This document shows positions 1 through 7,778 of a stretch of DNA of 26,714 bases, in pieces (positions within the stretch are counted from its first letter, which is position 1; every line of letters begins with the position of its first letter). This DNA comes from CANGTU01 sp046336655 (GTDB lineage: Bacteria; Bacteroidota; Bacteroidia; Flavobacteriales_D; Sanyastnellaceae), in the NCBI GenBank assembly GCA_046336655.1, contig JBKDGH010000042.1:1-26714 (forward strand), given 5' to 3'. The notes under the pieces were generated by a model. It worked only from the letters and a program-made list of their open reading frames with translations, searched no databases and had not been told where the DNA came from. Both the position numbers and the translations under genes were made by a program.

Positions 1-1505
1 TAGGGGGCACCGACCCAGTCGGGAGGAATAGATAGCTGAATTTTATCAGACACTGGGTTAGGTTGTGCATTGATCAGAACATCTGTACCCGGGCCATTGT
101 TCACTCCGTTGGGGTTACATAGCTCCACCACCACCTGGTCATCTCCGGAGCCGCATGCTCCGTTGACCGTGACCGAATAGGTACCGGGTGCCGTAACCGT
201 AATGCTCTGGGCAATTTCGCCTGTTGACCACTGGAAAAAAGCGCCGGGATTGAGGGCATCAAGCACGATGGGCTCACCCTCGTAGCAGAGTGTGTCTGGA
301 CCCAGAGAGACATAGGTGGCATCGTCGCTTTGAAAAATCCAGGCCGGAAAATTCGGCAGCCCGATAAAATTGCTGAGTCCTTCGGGTTGAACGATAGTAA
401 ACACCTCGAGTTCAATGCCGGGCTCCTCGGTATTCGGACAGGTAATCCGGTTGAGGGTGTTGACTCCGCTGAGGCCCTCTTGATCCATCACAAAGAGCAT
501 GTAGAGATTTCCGTCGGGTCCGAGTTGCATTTGAGCGATGTAGCTGAGTCCGGGCAGGTCGGTCAAGTCAAACAGCGAGGTTAAGCTTCCCGGAATATCG
601 CTGCTTTCGAGGTCATAACGAAAAACCTCGCGGTTCAGTGGACCGGGTGCGACATAGAGGTAACGGCTGTTAGGAGAAAACTCAAAATAGAAAACGCCGC
701 CGAGTTCTCCCAGCGATTCCGCCCCGGAGATCACACCGGTGGCCGGATCGAAGGAAAACAGATAAGACTGATAAGGAAAAGAGCGTCCACTCACGAAAAA
801 ATGCGAGCCGTCAGGAGAGGCCTTTATGAGGTAAATTGTGCCTTCGTCGATGGCATAAGTGGATGACCAGGCAACTCCGTCGGCGGTGACGCTGTAGACC
901 CCGACACCGGTTGAGTCCTGGTTGATGATCAGCCAGTAATCTTCGCCATTGGCATGGCGTATGGCACAAAGTCCTTCGCCCGAAGGCGTGTGCACGCGCT
1001 GGTCGGCTTCAATTACCTCCCCGAGGCCGTCATTGAGTGCCATGTCTATTTTAAAATAACTCAATCCGCGTCCTTCGGGTTGTTCGGCCATGATGGTTTC
1101 GGAGGCATCTAAATAAAACTCGTAGTCATCCATAGTAAAGAGGTAATAGACCCCCGGTTCACCGGGCGCTTCAAGGACCACGGAGCTCTGCATGGCACTG
1201 TAGCCACCGCCCTCTACGCCATTCATCTCGTACATGGATTCATTGGCTGCATTCCATATGCTGCCGCCTAAGCTCAGTGTTTCGAATCCGCCACCATTGG
1301 AATAAAACAACAGGTTACCTGCGGGGTCGCAGTAGCTGGATGAACCTTCATAGGCATTGATCAGGCTGCCTGCCTGCTCCACCGGTTCCCCGGAGGAGAA
1401 GTCAAGGGAATATTCAGTTCCGAAATGCCATACGTTGGCTTCCTTCTGAGCGAAAAAGACAGTGGGAATGAGGCTTATGGCCATGATAACCGGAAAGGAC
1501 TTCAT
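1..1505 (-). CDS. T9SS-secreted propeller-like protein, 3' end cut by window edge
   Basis: This is an open frame of 501 codons with no stop before the window edge; I translated it by hand. It starts at ATG 1505 with a signal peptide (MKSFPVIMAISLIPTVFFAQ). The mature protein opens with a WHFGTEYSLDF motif, like the N-terminus of many large Bacteroidota secreted proteins (N-WYFG--AGLDF). Residues about 25-390 are glycine- and aromatic-rich and look like a beta-propeller. Residues about 395-460 (LGPDTLCYEGEP, then QWSTGEIAQSITV) are a typical Ig-like module. The last visible part, NAQPNPVSDKIQL from about residue 480, is the start of a type A T9SS C-terminal sorting domain. The protein is therefore probably exported by T9SS and released or anchored at the cell surface. 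Its ligand or activity is unknown. Only the last few dozen residues are missing. Confidence 0.85.
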   Translation of the reverse strand, partial: MKSFPVIMAISLIPTVFFAQKEANVWHFGTEYSLDFSSGEPVEQAGSLINAYEGSSSYCDPAGNLLFYSNGGGFETLSLGGSIWNAANESMYEMNGVEGGGYSAMQSSVVLEAPGEPGVYYLFTMDDYEFYLDASETIMAEQPEGRGLSYFKIDMALNDGLGEVIEADQRVHTPSGEGLCAIRHANGEDYWLIINQDSTGVGVYSVTADGVAWSSTYAIDEGTIYLIKASPDGSHFFVSGRSFPYQSYLFSFDPATGVISGAESLGELGGVFYFEFSPNSRYLYVAPGPLNREVFRYDLESSDIPGSLTSLFDLTDLPGLSYIAQMQLGPDGNLYMLFVMDQEGLSGVNTLNRITCPNTEEPGIELEVFTIVQPEGLSNFIGLPNFPAWIFQSDDATYVSLGPDTLCYEGEPIVLDALNPGAFFQWSTGEIAQSITVTAPGTYSVTVNGACGSGDDQVVVELCNPNGVNNGPGTDVLINAQPNPVSDKIQLSIPPDWVGAP

Positions 1506-1536
1506 GCTAAGTGAGTTTTTGAAGTTGATAACAGTG

Positions 1537-1544
1537 CGAATTTA
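1537..1544 (-). promoter_or_regulatory. Candidate -7 box (TAAATTCG) for the T9SS protein
   Basis: On the minus strand TAAATTCG lies 31 nt before ATG 1505. It differs from the Bacteroidota -7 consensus TAnnTTTG at one base. I see no TTG at the usual -33 spacing, so this is only a weak candidate. Confidence 0.25.
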
Positions 1545-1664
1545 CTCAAAACGGCTTGCCTTTCAGCAGGCAGTCAGGCGGCCAGAACAGATTGAAAAGT
1601 CGCTGATGTCGTTTCTTGGTATTCCCCCCGCTCAAGCACGTCCTTCTTCGTGAGGTAAATTTAG

Positions 1665-1757
1665 CTAATGCGTCTGGGGGCAGGCTTTGGACCAGCGGTG
1701 TGGGAGTAGATTGTTGAGCTCGGAGGTCTTGAGGTCGTTAATTCTGCTGAGTACATC
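1665..1757 (-). pseudogene. C-terminal remnant of an IS66-type transposase
   Basis: Thirty residues read in frame to TAG 1665: a DVLSRIND segment, a SELNNLLPHRW segment and a short tail. A DVL...(S)-EL--LLPH-W ending is characteristic of the C-terminus of IS66 TnpC transposases, whose last helix carries an ELLPH-W motif. An in-frame TAA stands directly before DVL (1758-1760), and no other part of a transposase is recognisable in the gap 1506-1814, so this is a decayed tail. It lies between the T9SS gene and the 3' end of hipA. The family assignment comes from motif memory and a short stretch, so confidence is moderate. The rest of the 309-base gap holds nothing else I recognise. Confidence 0.5.
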
Positions 1758-1814
1758 TTAGAGCCTTGAGAGAGCGTTAATCAGCCGATCCAGGCATTTC
1801 CGGTGGAATGGTGT

Positions 1815-3077
1815 TCACCTGAAAGCCCGCTTTACCTGCTCAATCTCAGTGCTGCTTAATCCGATCTTCCGGGCAATGGATTGCCATTTCGAAATCTCCT
1901 GCTGCAATTCGCGAAGTATCCCTTCGGCTCTTTCACTTTTTAACCGATAAAGATCAGCAGTTTCCAGGGCCAGTTCCACATGCTGCTCATTGCTGCTCTC
2001 AGAAACATTCAAGGTTAATCCGTTTCCCGTTTCATTGGGGTTCATGTCAAATGCCGGGGATAAACGCCAGCCATTTGTCGATAGTATAAATCCATGATTG
2101 CGCAAATGATCATCGGTATTTGAAACAAGAATATTGAACACCATTCTTCGCCAAAGCTGCTCAAGATCCTCCCTGGCGGCCGGACTGTGCTGAACAATAA
2201 ACCCGGCCAGATCCAGATAACCCAGACCGTCCAGATGATCCGTTCCATCCTGATATCCGAGTAATGTCATGGCCGAGGCAAAATGGATGCGCCGTTGGTT
2301 GTTCGTTCTGTCAAATCGCTTTGAAAGAAATGTATGGTGCTTCCCCGAAAATTGTTGAAGCTTTGCCTCGGGAACCATTATGCCACATCCCTTTGCCAAC
2401 TGATGCAGCACCATCTCCCACGCACCGGCATTCTTTTCATCTCCCGCACTTGGAAATTTTGCGATCCACAGCTGTCCGCGTTCATCCATCACACTTGCTT
2501 TGGGTCTTGCTCCCCCCAGTGACGAACCTGGATCAATCAACAGACTCAGCCACCTCGCGTACTCCGGATCATTCACCGCATCCTCCCTTTCCAGCTGCAG
2601 ACTGGCGTGTTCCAATTCGCGAAGTGACGTCCAGGGCGGTGTAGCCATCTTCTTCTGATCATTCATGAACTCCCCGGCAGGGTTTAGCCTGAATCGCAAT
2701 CCGCCGAGACGGTGGCCATCGAACACTCCAAGCATGTAGTCACTTTCGAACAGCGTTCTTTCCATCCGAGCCTCCCTGCGAGCCTCCCAGGCCTCCCTGC
2801 GGCGCATCAGCAAACGCCCCCAGCGATCGGGAGCTGAATCGAGGAAGATCCCGAAATTGGCCTTTTCCCCCGGCTGGTACTGCTTTCCCTTGTATAATCC
2901 AAGTTCCGGATCGAGAAACAACGACTGATGGCTCACGCTAAGCCATGCCTCATCATACTCAAATGAAAACACCTCCTTTCCCCTCACCCTTTGGGAAGTG
3001 AGAATTCCCAACAGATGCGGTTCCTCGAAAGACTCCCAATGGGCATAGACCCATATGTTGGTTTCATGGCTTTTCAT
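1815..3077 (-). CDS. hipA: HipA-family serine/threonine kinase toxin
   Basis: A 420-residue protein of normal HipA length. The N-terminal coupling domain spans residues 1-130. The kinase core follows, with the Ser/Gly loop SSLGGARPK (185-193), the ATP-binding lysine in WIAKF (K207), the catalytic loop NTDDHLRNH (320-328; D322 and N327 match E. coli HipA D309 and N314) and the metal-binding SPAFDMNP (D344). All catalytic positions are present, so it is probably active. HipA kinases phosphorylate a translation target (GltX in E. coli) and cause growth arrest; the target here is unknown. The ATG overlaps the stop of the upstream antitoxin gene as ATGA, which fixes the start and indicates translational coupling. 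An IS66-like remnant lies just downstream, which fits a mobile or accessory origin. Confidence 0.92.
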   Translation of the reverse strand: MKSHETNIWVYAHWESFEEPHLLGILTSQRVRGKEVFSFEYDEAWLSVSHQSLFLDPELGLYKGKQYQPGEKANFGIFLDSAPDRWGRLLMRRREAWEARREARMERTLFESDYMLGVFDGHRLGGLRFRLNPAGEFMNDQKKMATPPWTSLRELEHASLQLEREDAVNDPEYARWLSLLIDPGSSLGGARPKASVMDERGQLWIAKFPSAGDEKNAGAWEMVLHQLAKGCGIMVPEAKLQQFSGKHHTFLSKRFDRTNNQRRIHFASAMTLLGYQDGTDHLDGLGYLDLAGFIVQHSPAAREDLEQLWRRMVFNILVSNTDDHLRNHGFILSTNGWRLSPAFDMNPNETGNGLTLNVSESSNEQHVELALETADLYRLKSERAEGILRELQQEISKWQSIARKIGLSSTEIEQVKRAFR

Positions 3078-3394
3078 GTCTTTTCGGCTTTTCTGGGAGC
3101 GCGTTTTCCGATGAGTATTCCGGCATCCTGGAGCTTTCGTCCGAGCGGATCCTCAGCGGCCACCAGCGACAAATCTTTTTCCAGTCCCAACACAAACAGC
3201 ACCTGCAGGTAGCTTCCCATGGCCACAGTCGCACTGCCCTGTTCGATGTGGTAGACCGTCTTCCGGCTGATCCCTGCGCGCTCTGCAATCTGCTCCGCAC
3301 TGAGCCTTCTGCGCAATCGGGCGAGATGAATGTGCTCGCCCAGTTGTTTCAGAATCTTCAGATTCTTAGGTAAAATGGCAGGCGCTGTTTTCAT
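3074..3394 (-). CDS. hipB: HipB-like XRE-family antitoxin/repressor
   Basis: A 106-residue protein with an XRE helix-turn-helix at about residues 20-75 (LARLRRRLSAEQIAERAG, then SRKTVYHIEQG). The C-terminal tail is basic (GKRAPRKAEKT). It lies directly upstream of the HipA gene with a 4-bp ATGA overlap, the standard order for hipBA modules. HipB proteins bind HipA to neutralise it and repress their own operon. The Bacteroidota -7 box and an inverted repeat just before the ATG (see 3394-3422) support autoregulation. An XRE regulator without an antitoxin function is the alternative, but the partner makes it unlikely. Confidence 0.9.
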   Translation of the reverse strand: MKTAPAILPKNLKILKQLGEHIHLARLRRRLSAEQIAERAGISRKTVYHIEQGSATVAMGSYLQVLFVLGLEKDLSLVAAEDPLGRKLQDAGILIGKRAPRKAEKT

Positions 3395-3422
3395 GTAATG
3401 TGTATTATAGGTTACAAATATA
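3394..3422 (-). promoter_or_regulatory. hipBA promoter with candidate HipB operator
   Basis: On the minus strand TATATTTG (3422-3415) matches the Bacteroidota -7 box TAnnTTTG exactly and lies 20 nt before the hipB ATG. Overlapping its end is an inverted repeat TGTAA-N13-TTACA (3394-3416) that reaches the start codon. A repressor bound there would block both polymerase and ribosome, as expected for a toxin-antitoxin operator. There is no clear TTG at -33. The -7 box is seen directly; the operator role is inferred. Confidence 0.5.
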
Positions 3423-3644
3423 GCAGTATTTGATTCCTTTACGACACGTTATGGAATTCCAAAACGACAGACAACGGCGCACAAAATTCTGAGAATCACA
3501 CTAAATTCATGGGACAGGGCGGACGAAACGATTCCGAACGTAGATACAGGCAAACCATCCGCGGAATAAGTGGCATTGCACGCCTGGCGTCAAAAAAAAA
3601 ACTCAACAGGACCATTTAAGCTGCTCTCTGCCCGCCAAGCCCCC
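3423..3644. other. Gene-free stretch between hipBA and the octamer tract
   Basis: I find no recognisable gene, RNA or known element here on either strand. Short open stretches have no family resemblance. There is a run of about ten A residues near 3592-3601. Together with the octamer tract it forms the 382-base gap between hipB and mrp. Confidence 0.5.
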
Positions 3645-3728
3645 ACTAGCATACTAGCATACTATCACACTAGCATACTAGCTAGCATACTAGCATTCTA
3701 GCACACCAGCATACTAGCTAGCATACTA
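3645..3728. repeat. 8-bp tandem array, word ACTAGCAT
   Basis: About nine consecutive words of the form ACTAGCAT, with variants ACTATCAC, TCTAGCAC and ACCAGCAT, and two words lengthened to 12 bp by an extra CTAG. The tract ends in a truncated ACTA about 48 bases before the mrp start codon. The same word, on the opposite strand, forms another array at 26620-26659. It is not a CRISPR: there are no spacers. Confidence 0.9.
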
Positions 3729-3776
3729 ATCCACTTCTTCCCGAACTTCGCCCCCCCAATGTGGTTTAGAAAGAAA

Positions 3777-4886
3777 ATGAGTGTTTCGAAACAAGCGGTG
3801 CTGGACGCCCTCAGCAATGTGGTGGAGCCAGACCTGAAAAAGGATATTGTATCCCTCAACCTCGTGACGATTGACGAGGTGAAGGGCCAGCATATTGCCA
3901 TTACCGTAAAGGTGAGCAATCCCGCTATGCACAGCAGGGTGCGGATGAAGGAGGCGTGTGAGTTTGCTATCCACCGCGTGCTCGGCAAGGAGTTTACGGT
4001 GTCTACTGAGGTGCTGCCCATCAGCGGCGATGAGCGTCAGGGCGACCTGCGCAAGGTGCTGCCCGGCGTGAAGCACATCATCGCTGTGGCCAGCGGCAAA
4101 GGCGGAGTGGGGAAGAGCACGGTGGCGTCGAACCTCGCCGTGGGCCTGGCCCGCAAGGGGTATTCGGTCGGACTGCTCGATGCGGACATCTACGGGCCGT
4201 CGGCACCGGTGATGTTTGACCTCGTGCACGACAAGCCCAATCTGGTGGACGTGGACGGCAGGCAGCTCCTCGAACCCATCCTGCAATACGGGGTGAAGGT
4301 GCTCAGCATCGGTTTTTTCACCGAAGTGAATCAGGCGGTGGTGTGGCGCGGACCAATGGCCACCAAGGCCTTGAATCAGATGATCAACGACGCCTACTGG
4401 GGCCCCCTGGATTATATGATCCTCGACCTGCCTCCGGGAACGGGTGATGTGCACCTGAGCATTGTGCAATCGGTGCCGCTCAGTGGTGCTGTCATTGTCA
4501 GCACGCCGCAGGAAGTCGCCCTCGCCGATGCGAAAAAGGGCGTGGCGATGTTTCAGCTTCCCGCCATCAACGTGCCCATCATCGGCCTCGTGGAAAATAT
4601 GGCGTGGTTCACACCGAAAGAATTGCCCGATGCGCGGTACTACCTCTTTGGCCGCGACGGCGCAAAGAACCTCGCGGAGGATCTGAAGGTGCCGTTCCTC
4701 GGACACCTCCCGCTCATCCAGGGCATCCGCGAAGCAGGCGATGCGGGTCGTCCGGCAGCCATGCAGGAGGAAACTCCGGCCACCGCATTTATCGAAGAGA
4801 TCGTAGCTAACTTTGAACGCGAAATGCGCATGCTCCCCTTCCGCAAAAAGCCGGAGCAGGCCACCAGCACTACCACGCAGGCATGA
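3777..4886 (+). CDS. mrp: Mrp/ApbC-type iron-sulfur cluster carrier ATPase
   Basis: A P-loop NTPase of the Mrp/NBP35 family that helps load Fe-S clusters onto target proteins in the cytoplasm. Residues 4-80 are an MIP18/DUF59 domain. Then come the deviant Walker A SGKGGVGKST (106-115), DADIYGPSAP, the switch motif DLPPGTGDVHL and STPQEVALADAKKG. I chose ATG 3777 because MSVSKQAVLDAL matches the usual family N-terminus and has a purine-rich AGAAAG just before it; ATG 3759 would add six residues (MWFRKK). The CxxC that bridges a cluster in many Mrp proteins is absent: ENMAWFTPKELPD stands where ENM-x-F-x-CPxC is expected, and as far as I recall this is normal for Bacteroidota Mrp. It overlaps the next gene by ATGA, which makes a Fe-S assembly pair. 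Confidence 0.95.
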   Translation: MSVSKQAVLDALSNVVEPDLKKDIVSLNLVTIDEVKGQHIAITVKVSNPAMHSRVRMKEACEFAIHRVLGKEFTVSTEVLPISGDERQGDLRKVLPGVKHIIAVASGKGGVGKSTVASNLAVGLARKGYSVGLLDADIYGPSAPVMFDLVHDKPNLVDVDGRQLLEPILQYGVKVLSIGFFTEVNQAVVWRGPMATKALNQMINDAYWGPLDYMILDLPPGTGDVHLSIVQSVPLSGAVIVSTPQEVALADAKKGVAMFQLPAINVPIIGLVENMAWFTPKELPDARYYLFGRDGAKNLAEDLKVPFLGHLPLIQGIREAGDAGRPAAMQEETPATAFIEEIVANFEREMRMLPFRKKPEQATSTTTQA

Positions 4887-5119
4887 GCAGAGAAGATATT
4901 TTCGAACGGGTCAATCAGTCGCTGCACACCATCCGCCCCTACCTGGAGGCCGATGGCGGCGGCATCACCCTCGTGGAAGTCACCGAAGACATGGAAGCCC
5001 TTGTGGAATTGCACGGCGCATGCACCACGTGTACCATGAGCACCATGACCATGAAAGCCGGTGTGGAACAGGCCATCCGCGCGGCGGTTCCCCAAATCAA
5101 AGGAGTCCGCGCCCTGTAG
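4883..5119 (+). CDS. NifU C-terminal-domain Fe-S scaffold protein
   Basis: A 78-residue protein that is essentially one NifU C-terminal (Nfu) domain. It has LEADGGGI (21-28) and the cluster-binding GACTTC (C47 and C50, CxxC) followed by a helix ending GVEQAIRAAVP. Nfu proteins carry [4Fe-4S] or [2Fe-2S] clusters to target apoproteins. The ATGA overlap with mrp indicates co-translation with a partner in the same pathway. The family often reads GACxxCPSS-TLK; here the segment after the CxxC is TMSTMTMK, a mild divergence. The TAG stop (5117-5119) is part of the first palindrome of the repeat cluster at 5117-5242. Confidence 0.93.
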   Translation: MSREDIFERVNQSLHTIRPYLEADGGGITLVEVTEDMEALVELHGACTTCTMSTMTMKAGVEQAIRAAVPQIKGVRAL

Positions 5120-5242
5120 AGACGCGATTCATCGCGTCTCTATCCTACCACAATATTATTCACATTGCCGGAGACGCGATAAATCGCGTATACCACAATA
5201 TTATTCACATTGCCGGAGAGACGCGATGAATCGCGTCTCTAC
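5117..5242. repeat. Tandem ~45-bp unit with GAGACGCGAT palindromes
   Basis: Three near-perfect palindromes: 5117-5142 (TAGAGACGCGAT arms, 2-nt centre), 5174-5189 (shorter, ACGCGAT arms) and 5217-5240 (AGAGACGCGAT arms). They are separated by a spacer, CCACAATATTATTCACATTG, repeated with a 45-bp period (from 5148 and 5193). Each could form a strong hairpin in RNA or DNA. The cluster fills the space between two convergent genes and could act as a bidirectional terminator, although there is no T-tract. Both flanking genes use a TAG from the outer arms as their stop codon. Confidence 0.9.
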
Positions 5243-6477
5243 CGGGTTACGATAACGCGCTGTGTGGCACGGCGGTCGCCGATGGTGCATTCCACCAGAT
5301 ACGCGCCATCGGGTAATGCATCGGTCTGTACTTCTTCACCCGAACGAACGTTCGACTGCATCACACGGCGTCCGGTGAGGTCATAGAGGCTGAGGAGTGC
5401 CATACCGGGTGCATTGTAGCGCACACGGAAGCGGTCCACTGCGGGATTGGGAAATACCTCGAAGGATTCGGCGAGGATGGATTCATTCACATCCACTGAA
5501 AGCTCGCGGTACTCGCAGTCGAGTTCCACATCACAAATGAAATGGCTCAGGAAGTTGGAGATGATGGAGAGTGTGGTGTCGTATACCGCGGCATTGCTGA
5601 CATGCGGCACGTGGTTGAATCCTTCATGCGTTTCGAAGCAATGGGTCACACCTACCTCTTCCATCTGCTGGGCAATGGAGAAGCTGCCATCCACTTCGGT
5701 AATGGGCAATATGCCGAGGACGTACTGCATATCTGTGGCATAGGGAACCGTGGTGTCCACATCGCCGTGGAGGAGCAACGCCGGTTCATCGCCTGCAGTG
5801 ATCCATGATTTTTCTCCGATGGCTCCTGCGATGTTGATGATTGCATTGATGTTGCTCGGGTATTCGTCATTGCCCGATTCTCCTTCCAGTCCGCCGGCAA
5901 GGCCCGGATTGTCGAAGTCAATGTAATCAGGTACCTCGGCATCATCGTCGAGGTAAGCGAGGTGCAATGCGATGAATCCGCCTGCGCTGACGCCGCCGAC
6001 ATAGATCTGATCCGGATCAATGCCGTATGGATTGCCTGATTCAGCCACTGATTTTCTGAACCAGCGGATTGCTGCTTTCATGTCGTGCACTCCGCGCAGG
6101 GCGGCTTCTGTAGCGCGCGCCTCGAGGTTGGTAAACGGAAATCCCAGGCGATAGTTGATGCTGGCCGAAACGTAACCCATCCGCGCGAGGTCTTCACACA
6201 ATGGCACCACATCTTCACCGTCTTTGCTGCCACTGATGAAAAATCCGCCGTGGGCGAAAATCACCAGAGGTCGGGCGGTTTCGCTGTCACCAGCGGGCTC
6301 GTACACATCGAGGAGGAGATCCAGTGCATTGCCCTCATGGGTGATGTTGTTGCCGTAGGTGAGATTGGCTGTTTTCTCGAAATCGGTAAATACGAATTCG
6401 CGGAACCGAATGCCGTCGCATTGTGCGATGAGGGCGGCCGGGAAAAGAAGAAGTGCGCTGAGTAAAATTGTTTTCAT
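5239..6477 (-). CDS. Secreted alpha/beta-hydrolase (esterase) with T9SS sorting domain
   Basis: A 412-residue protein with a signal peptide (residues 1-19, cleavage near LIAQ). The hydrolase domain shows the oxyanion motif AHGGFF (75-80), the nucleophile elbow GGVSAGG (S164), the acid in GDVDTTVP (D241) and the base in GFNHVPH (H289): a complete carboxylesterase/acetyl-esterase catalytic set. Residues about 335-412 form a type A T9SS C-terminal sorting domain (EVFPNPAVDRF, then LYDLTGRRV, ending QRVIVTR). It is therefore probably exported through the outer membrane. The substrate is unknown; acetylated polysaccharides or small esters fit the family. Its TAG stop (5241-5239) is supplied by the palindromic repeat. 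Confidence 0.92.
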   Translation of the reverse strand: MKTILLSALLLFPAALIAQCDGIRFREFVFTDFEKTANLTYGNNITHEGNALDLLLDVYEPAGDSETARPLVIFAHGGFFISGSKDGEDVVPLCEDLARMGYVSASINYRLGFPFTNLEARATEAALRGVHDMKAAIRWFRKSVAESGNPYGIDPDQIYVGGVSAGGFIALHLAYLDDDAEVPDYIDFDNPGLAGGLEGESGNDEYPSNINAIINIAGAIGEKSWITAGDEPALLLHGDVDTTVPYATDMQYVLGILPITEVDGSFSIAQQMEEVGVTHCFETHEGFNHVPHVSNAAVYDTTLSIISNFLSHFICDVELDCEYRELSVDVNESILAESFEVFPNPAVDRFRVRYNAPGMALLSLYDLTGRRVMQSNVRSGEEVQTDALPDGAYLVECTIGDRRATQRVIVTR

Positions 6478-6590
6478 TCTGAAAGGCTGTTTGGTGGCAA
6501 TTTAGGACAATCCTGACTTTCTTCCTCCCTCTGCACAGGCAAACAGGGTGAACATTCGGTTTGCAGTGCGGTTATTGTGGGTGATCGGGG

Positions 6591-6625
6591 TTGCGCTGTC
6601 AGGTGTCCGGAATAAGCTACTTTTG
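6591..6625 (+). promoter_or_regulatory. Promoter of the ferredoxin-NADP reductase gene
   Basis: TACTTTTG (6618-6625) is an exact TAnnTTTG -7 box, and a TTG (6591-6593) lies 24 nt upstream, close to the usual -33 spacing. The leader would be under 20 nt to ATG 6648. This argues against the upstream TTG codon at 6591 as a translation start. Confidence 0.6.
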
Positions 6626-6647
6626 CGCGCAATTCTCGAATTACGAA

Positions 6648-7652
6648 ATGATCGAAGCGGATATCCTCATCATCGGTGCCGGTCCTTGCGGACTGTTTAC
6701 CGTTTTCGAGGCCGGATTGCTGAAGCTCAGGTGTCACCTGATCGATGCTCTTCCCCAGGCCGGCGGACAGTTGACGGAAATTTACCCCAAGAAGCCCATC
6801 TACGACATTCCCGGCTACCCGGAGGTGTTGGCCGGCGAACTCATCGACCAGCTCATGAAGCAGGCTGAGCCGTTCAAGCCGGGCTTTACGCTGGGTGAGC
6901 GCGCTGAAAGCGTGGAAAAAACGGAAGACGGCAAGTTTATCGTGACCACGTCAAGGGGCACGAAGCACATTGCTCCTGTCGTAGCAATTGCCGGCGGACT
7001 CGGCTGCTTTGAGCCGCGCAAACCGCCGATTGGCAACCTCACTGATTTTGAAGACAAGGGCATCGAGTACATCGTGCGCGATCCCAATTTTTATAAGGGT
7101 AAAAAAGTAGTGATCAGCGGTGGTGGTGACTCTGCCCTCGACTGGTCCATCTTCCTCGCCAATGGCGTGGCGGAAGAGGTTACACTCATCCACCGCAGCA
7201 AGAGTTTCCGCGGGCATCCTGACAGTGTTCAGAAAGTGATCGACATGTCGGGCAGCGGAAAGATTCGTCTGCTCACCGAAGCAGAAGTAGTGGGAGTGAG
7301 CGGCAACGGCGTGCTGAACGCTGTGAAGATTCAGCAGAACGATGGCGAGACAGAACTCCACACAGACCACTGGCTTCCGCTCTTTGGGCTTTCACCGAAA
7401 CTCGGACCGCTCGCGGAGTGGGGACTGAACATCGATAAGAACAGCATCGAGGTGAATACGTTTGACTACAGCACCAACGTGCCGGGCATTTATGCCATCG
7501 GTGACATCAACACCTATCCCGGCAAACTCAAGCTCATCCTGTGCGGCTTCCACGAAGCGACACTGATGGTGCAGAGCGCGTTCAAGCGGATTTATCCGGA
7601 TAAGAACTATGTCCTGAAGTATACGACTGTGAATGGGGTACAGGGTTTTTAG
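6648..7652 (+). CDS. Ferredoxin--NADP(+) reductase, thioredoxin-reductase-like
   Basis: A 334-residue flavoprotein with an FAD-binding GAGPCG (10-15), an AGGQLTEIYPKKPIYDIPG segment (38-56) typical of TrxR-like FNRs, an NADPH-binding GGGDSA (158-163) and a C-terminal YAIGDI motif for FAD. The CxxC redox pair of true thioredoxin reductases is missing from the NADPH domain (GGGDSALDW has no Cys), so it fits the FNR2 class that moves electrons between NADPH and ferredoxin. ATG 6648 starts MIEADILIIGAG, right for the family, and lies just below a good promoter. A [2Fe-2S] ferredoxin follows after a repeat tract and is the likely partner. Confidence 0.93.
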   Translation: MIEADILIIGAGPCGLFTVFEAGLLKLRCHLIDALPQAGGQLTEIYPKKPIYDIPGYPEVLAGELIDQLMKQAEPFKPGFTLGERAESVEKTEDGKFIVTTSRGTKHIAPVVAIAGGLGCFEPRKPPIGNLTDFEDKGIEYIVRDPNFYKGKKVVISGGGDSALDWSIFLANGVAEEVTLIHRSKSFRGHPDSVQKVIDMSGSGKIRLLTEAEVVGVSGNGVLNAVKIQQNDGETELHTDHWLPLFGLSPKLGPLAEWGLNIDKNSIEVNTFDYSTNVPGIYAIGDINTYPGKLKLILCGFHEATLMVQSAFKRIYPDKNYVLKYTTVNGVQGF

Positions 7653-7778
7653 AGACTGGAGAATGGAGAATAGAGAATGGAGAATAGAGACTGGAGAATA
7701 GAGACTGGAGAATAGAGACTGGAGAATAGAGAATGGAGAATAGAGAATGGAGAATAGAGAATGGAGAATAGAGAATGG
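7653..7778. repeat. 7-bp tandem array AGAATGG/AGAATAG
   Basis: Eighteen uninterrupted heptamers, AGAMTGG and AGAATAG, mostly alternating so that a 14-bp period is also visible; AGACTGG replaces AGAATGG in four words. The tract begins on the base after the reductase stop codon and ends inside the start of the ferredoxin gene: ATG 7775 is part of the last word. It fills the whole intergenic space. Its complement reads as a spurious FSILYSP-type repeat peptide. Confidence 0.95.

Noticed and set aside
3645..3728. Direct repeats as a CRISPR array
   Set aside because: The 8-bp words are contiguous, without spacers, and no cas genes are present.
3726..4706. A 326-codon open frame on the minus strand opposite mrp
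   Set aside because: It is the His-rich antisense shadow of mrp, with no family features; the plus strand shows all Mrp motifs.
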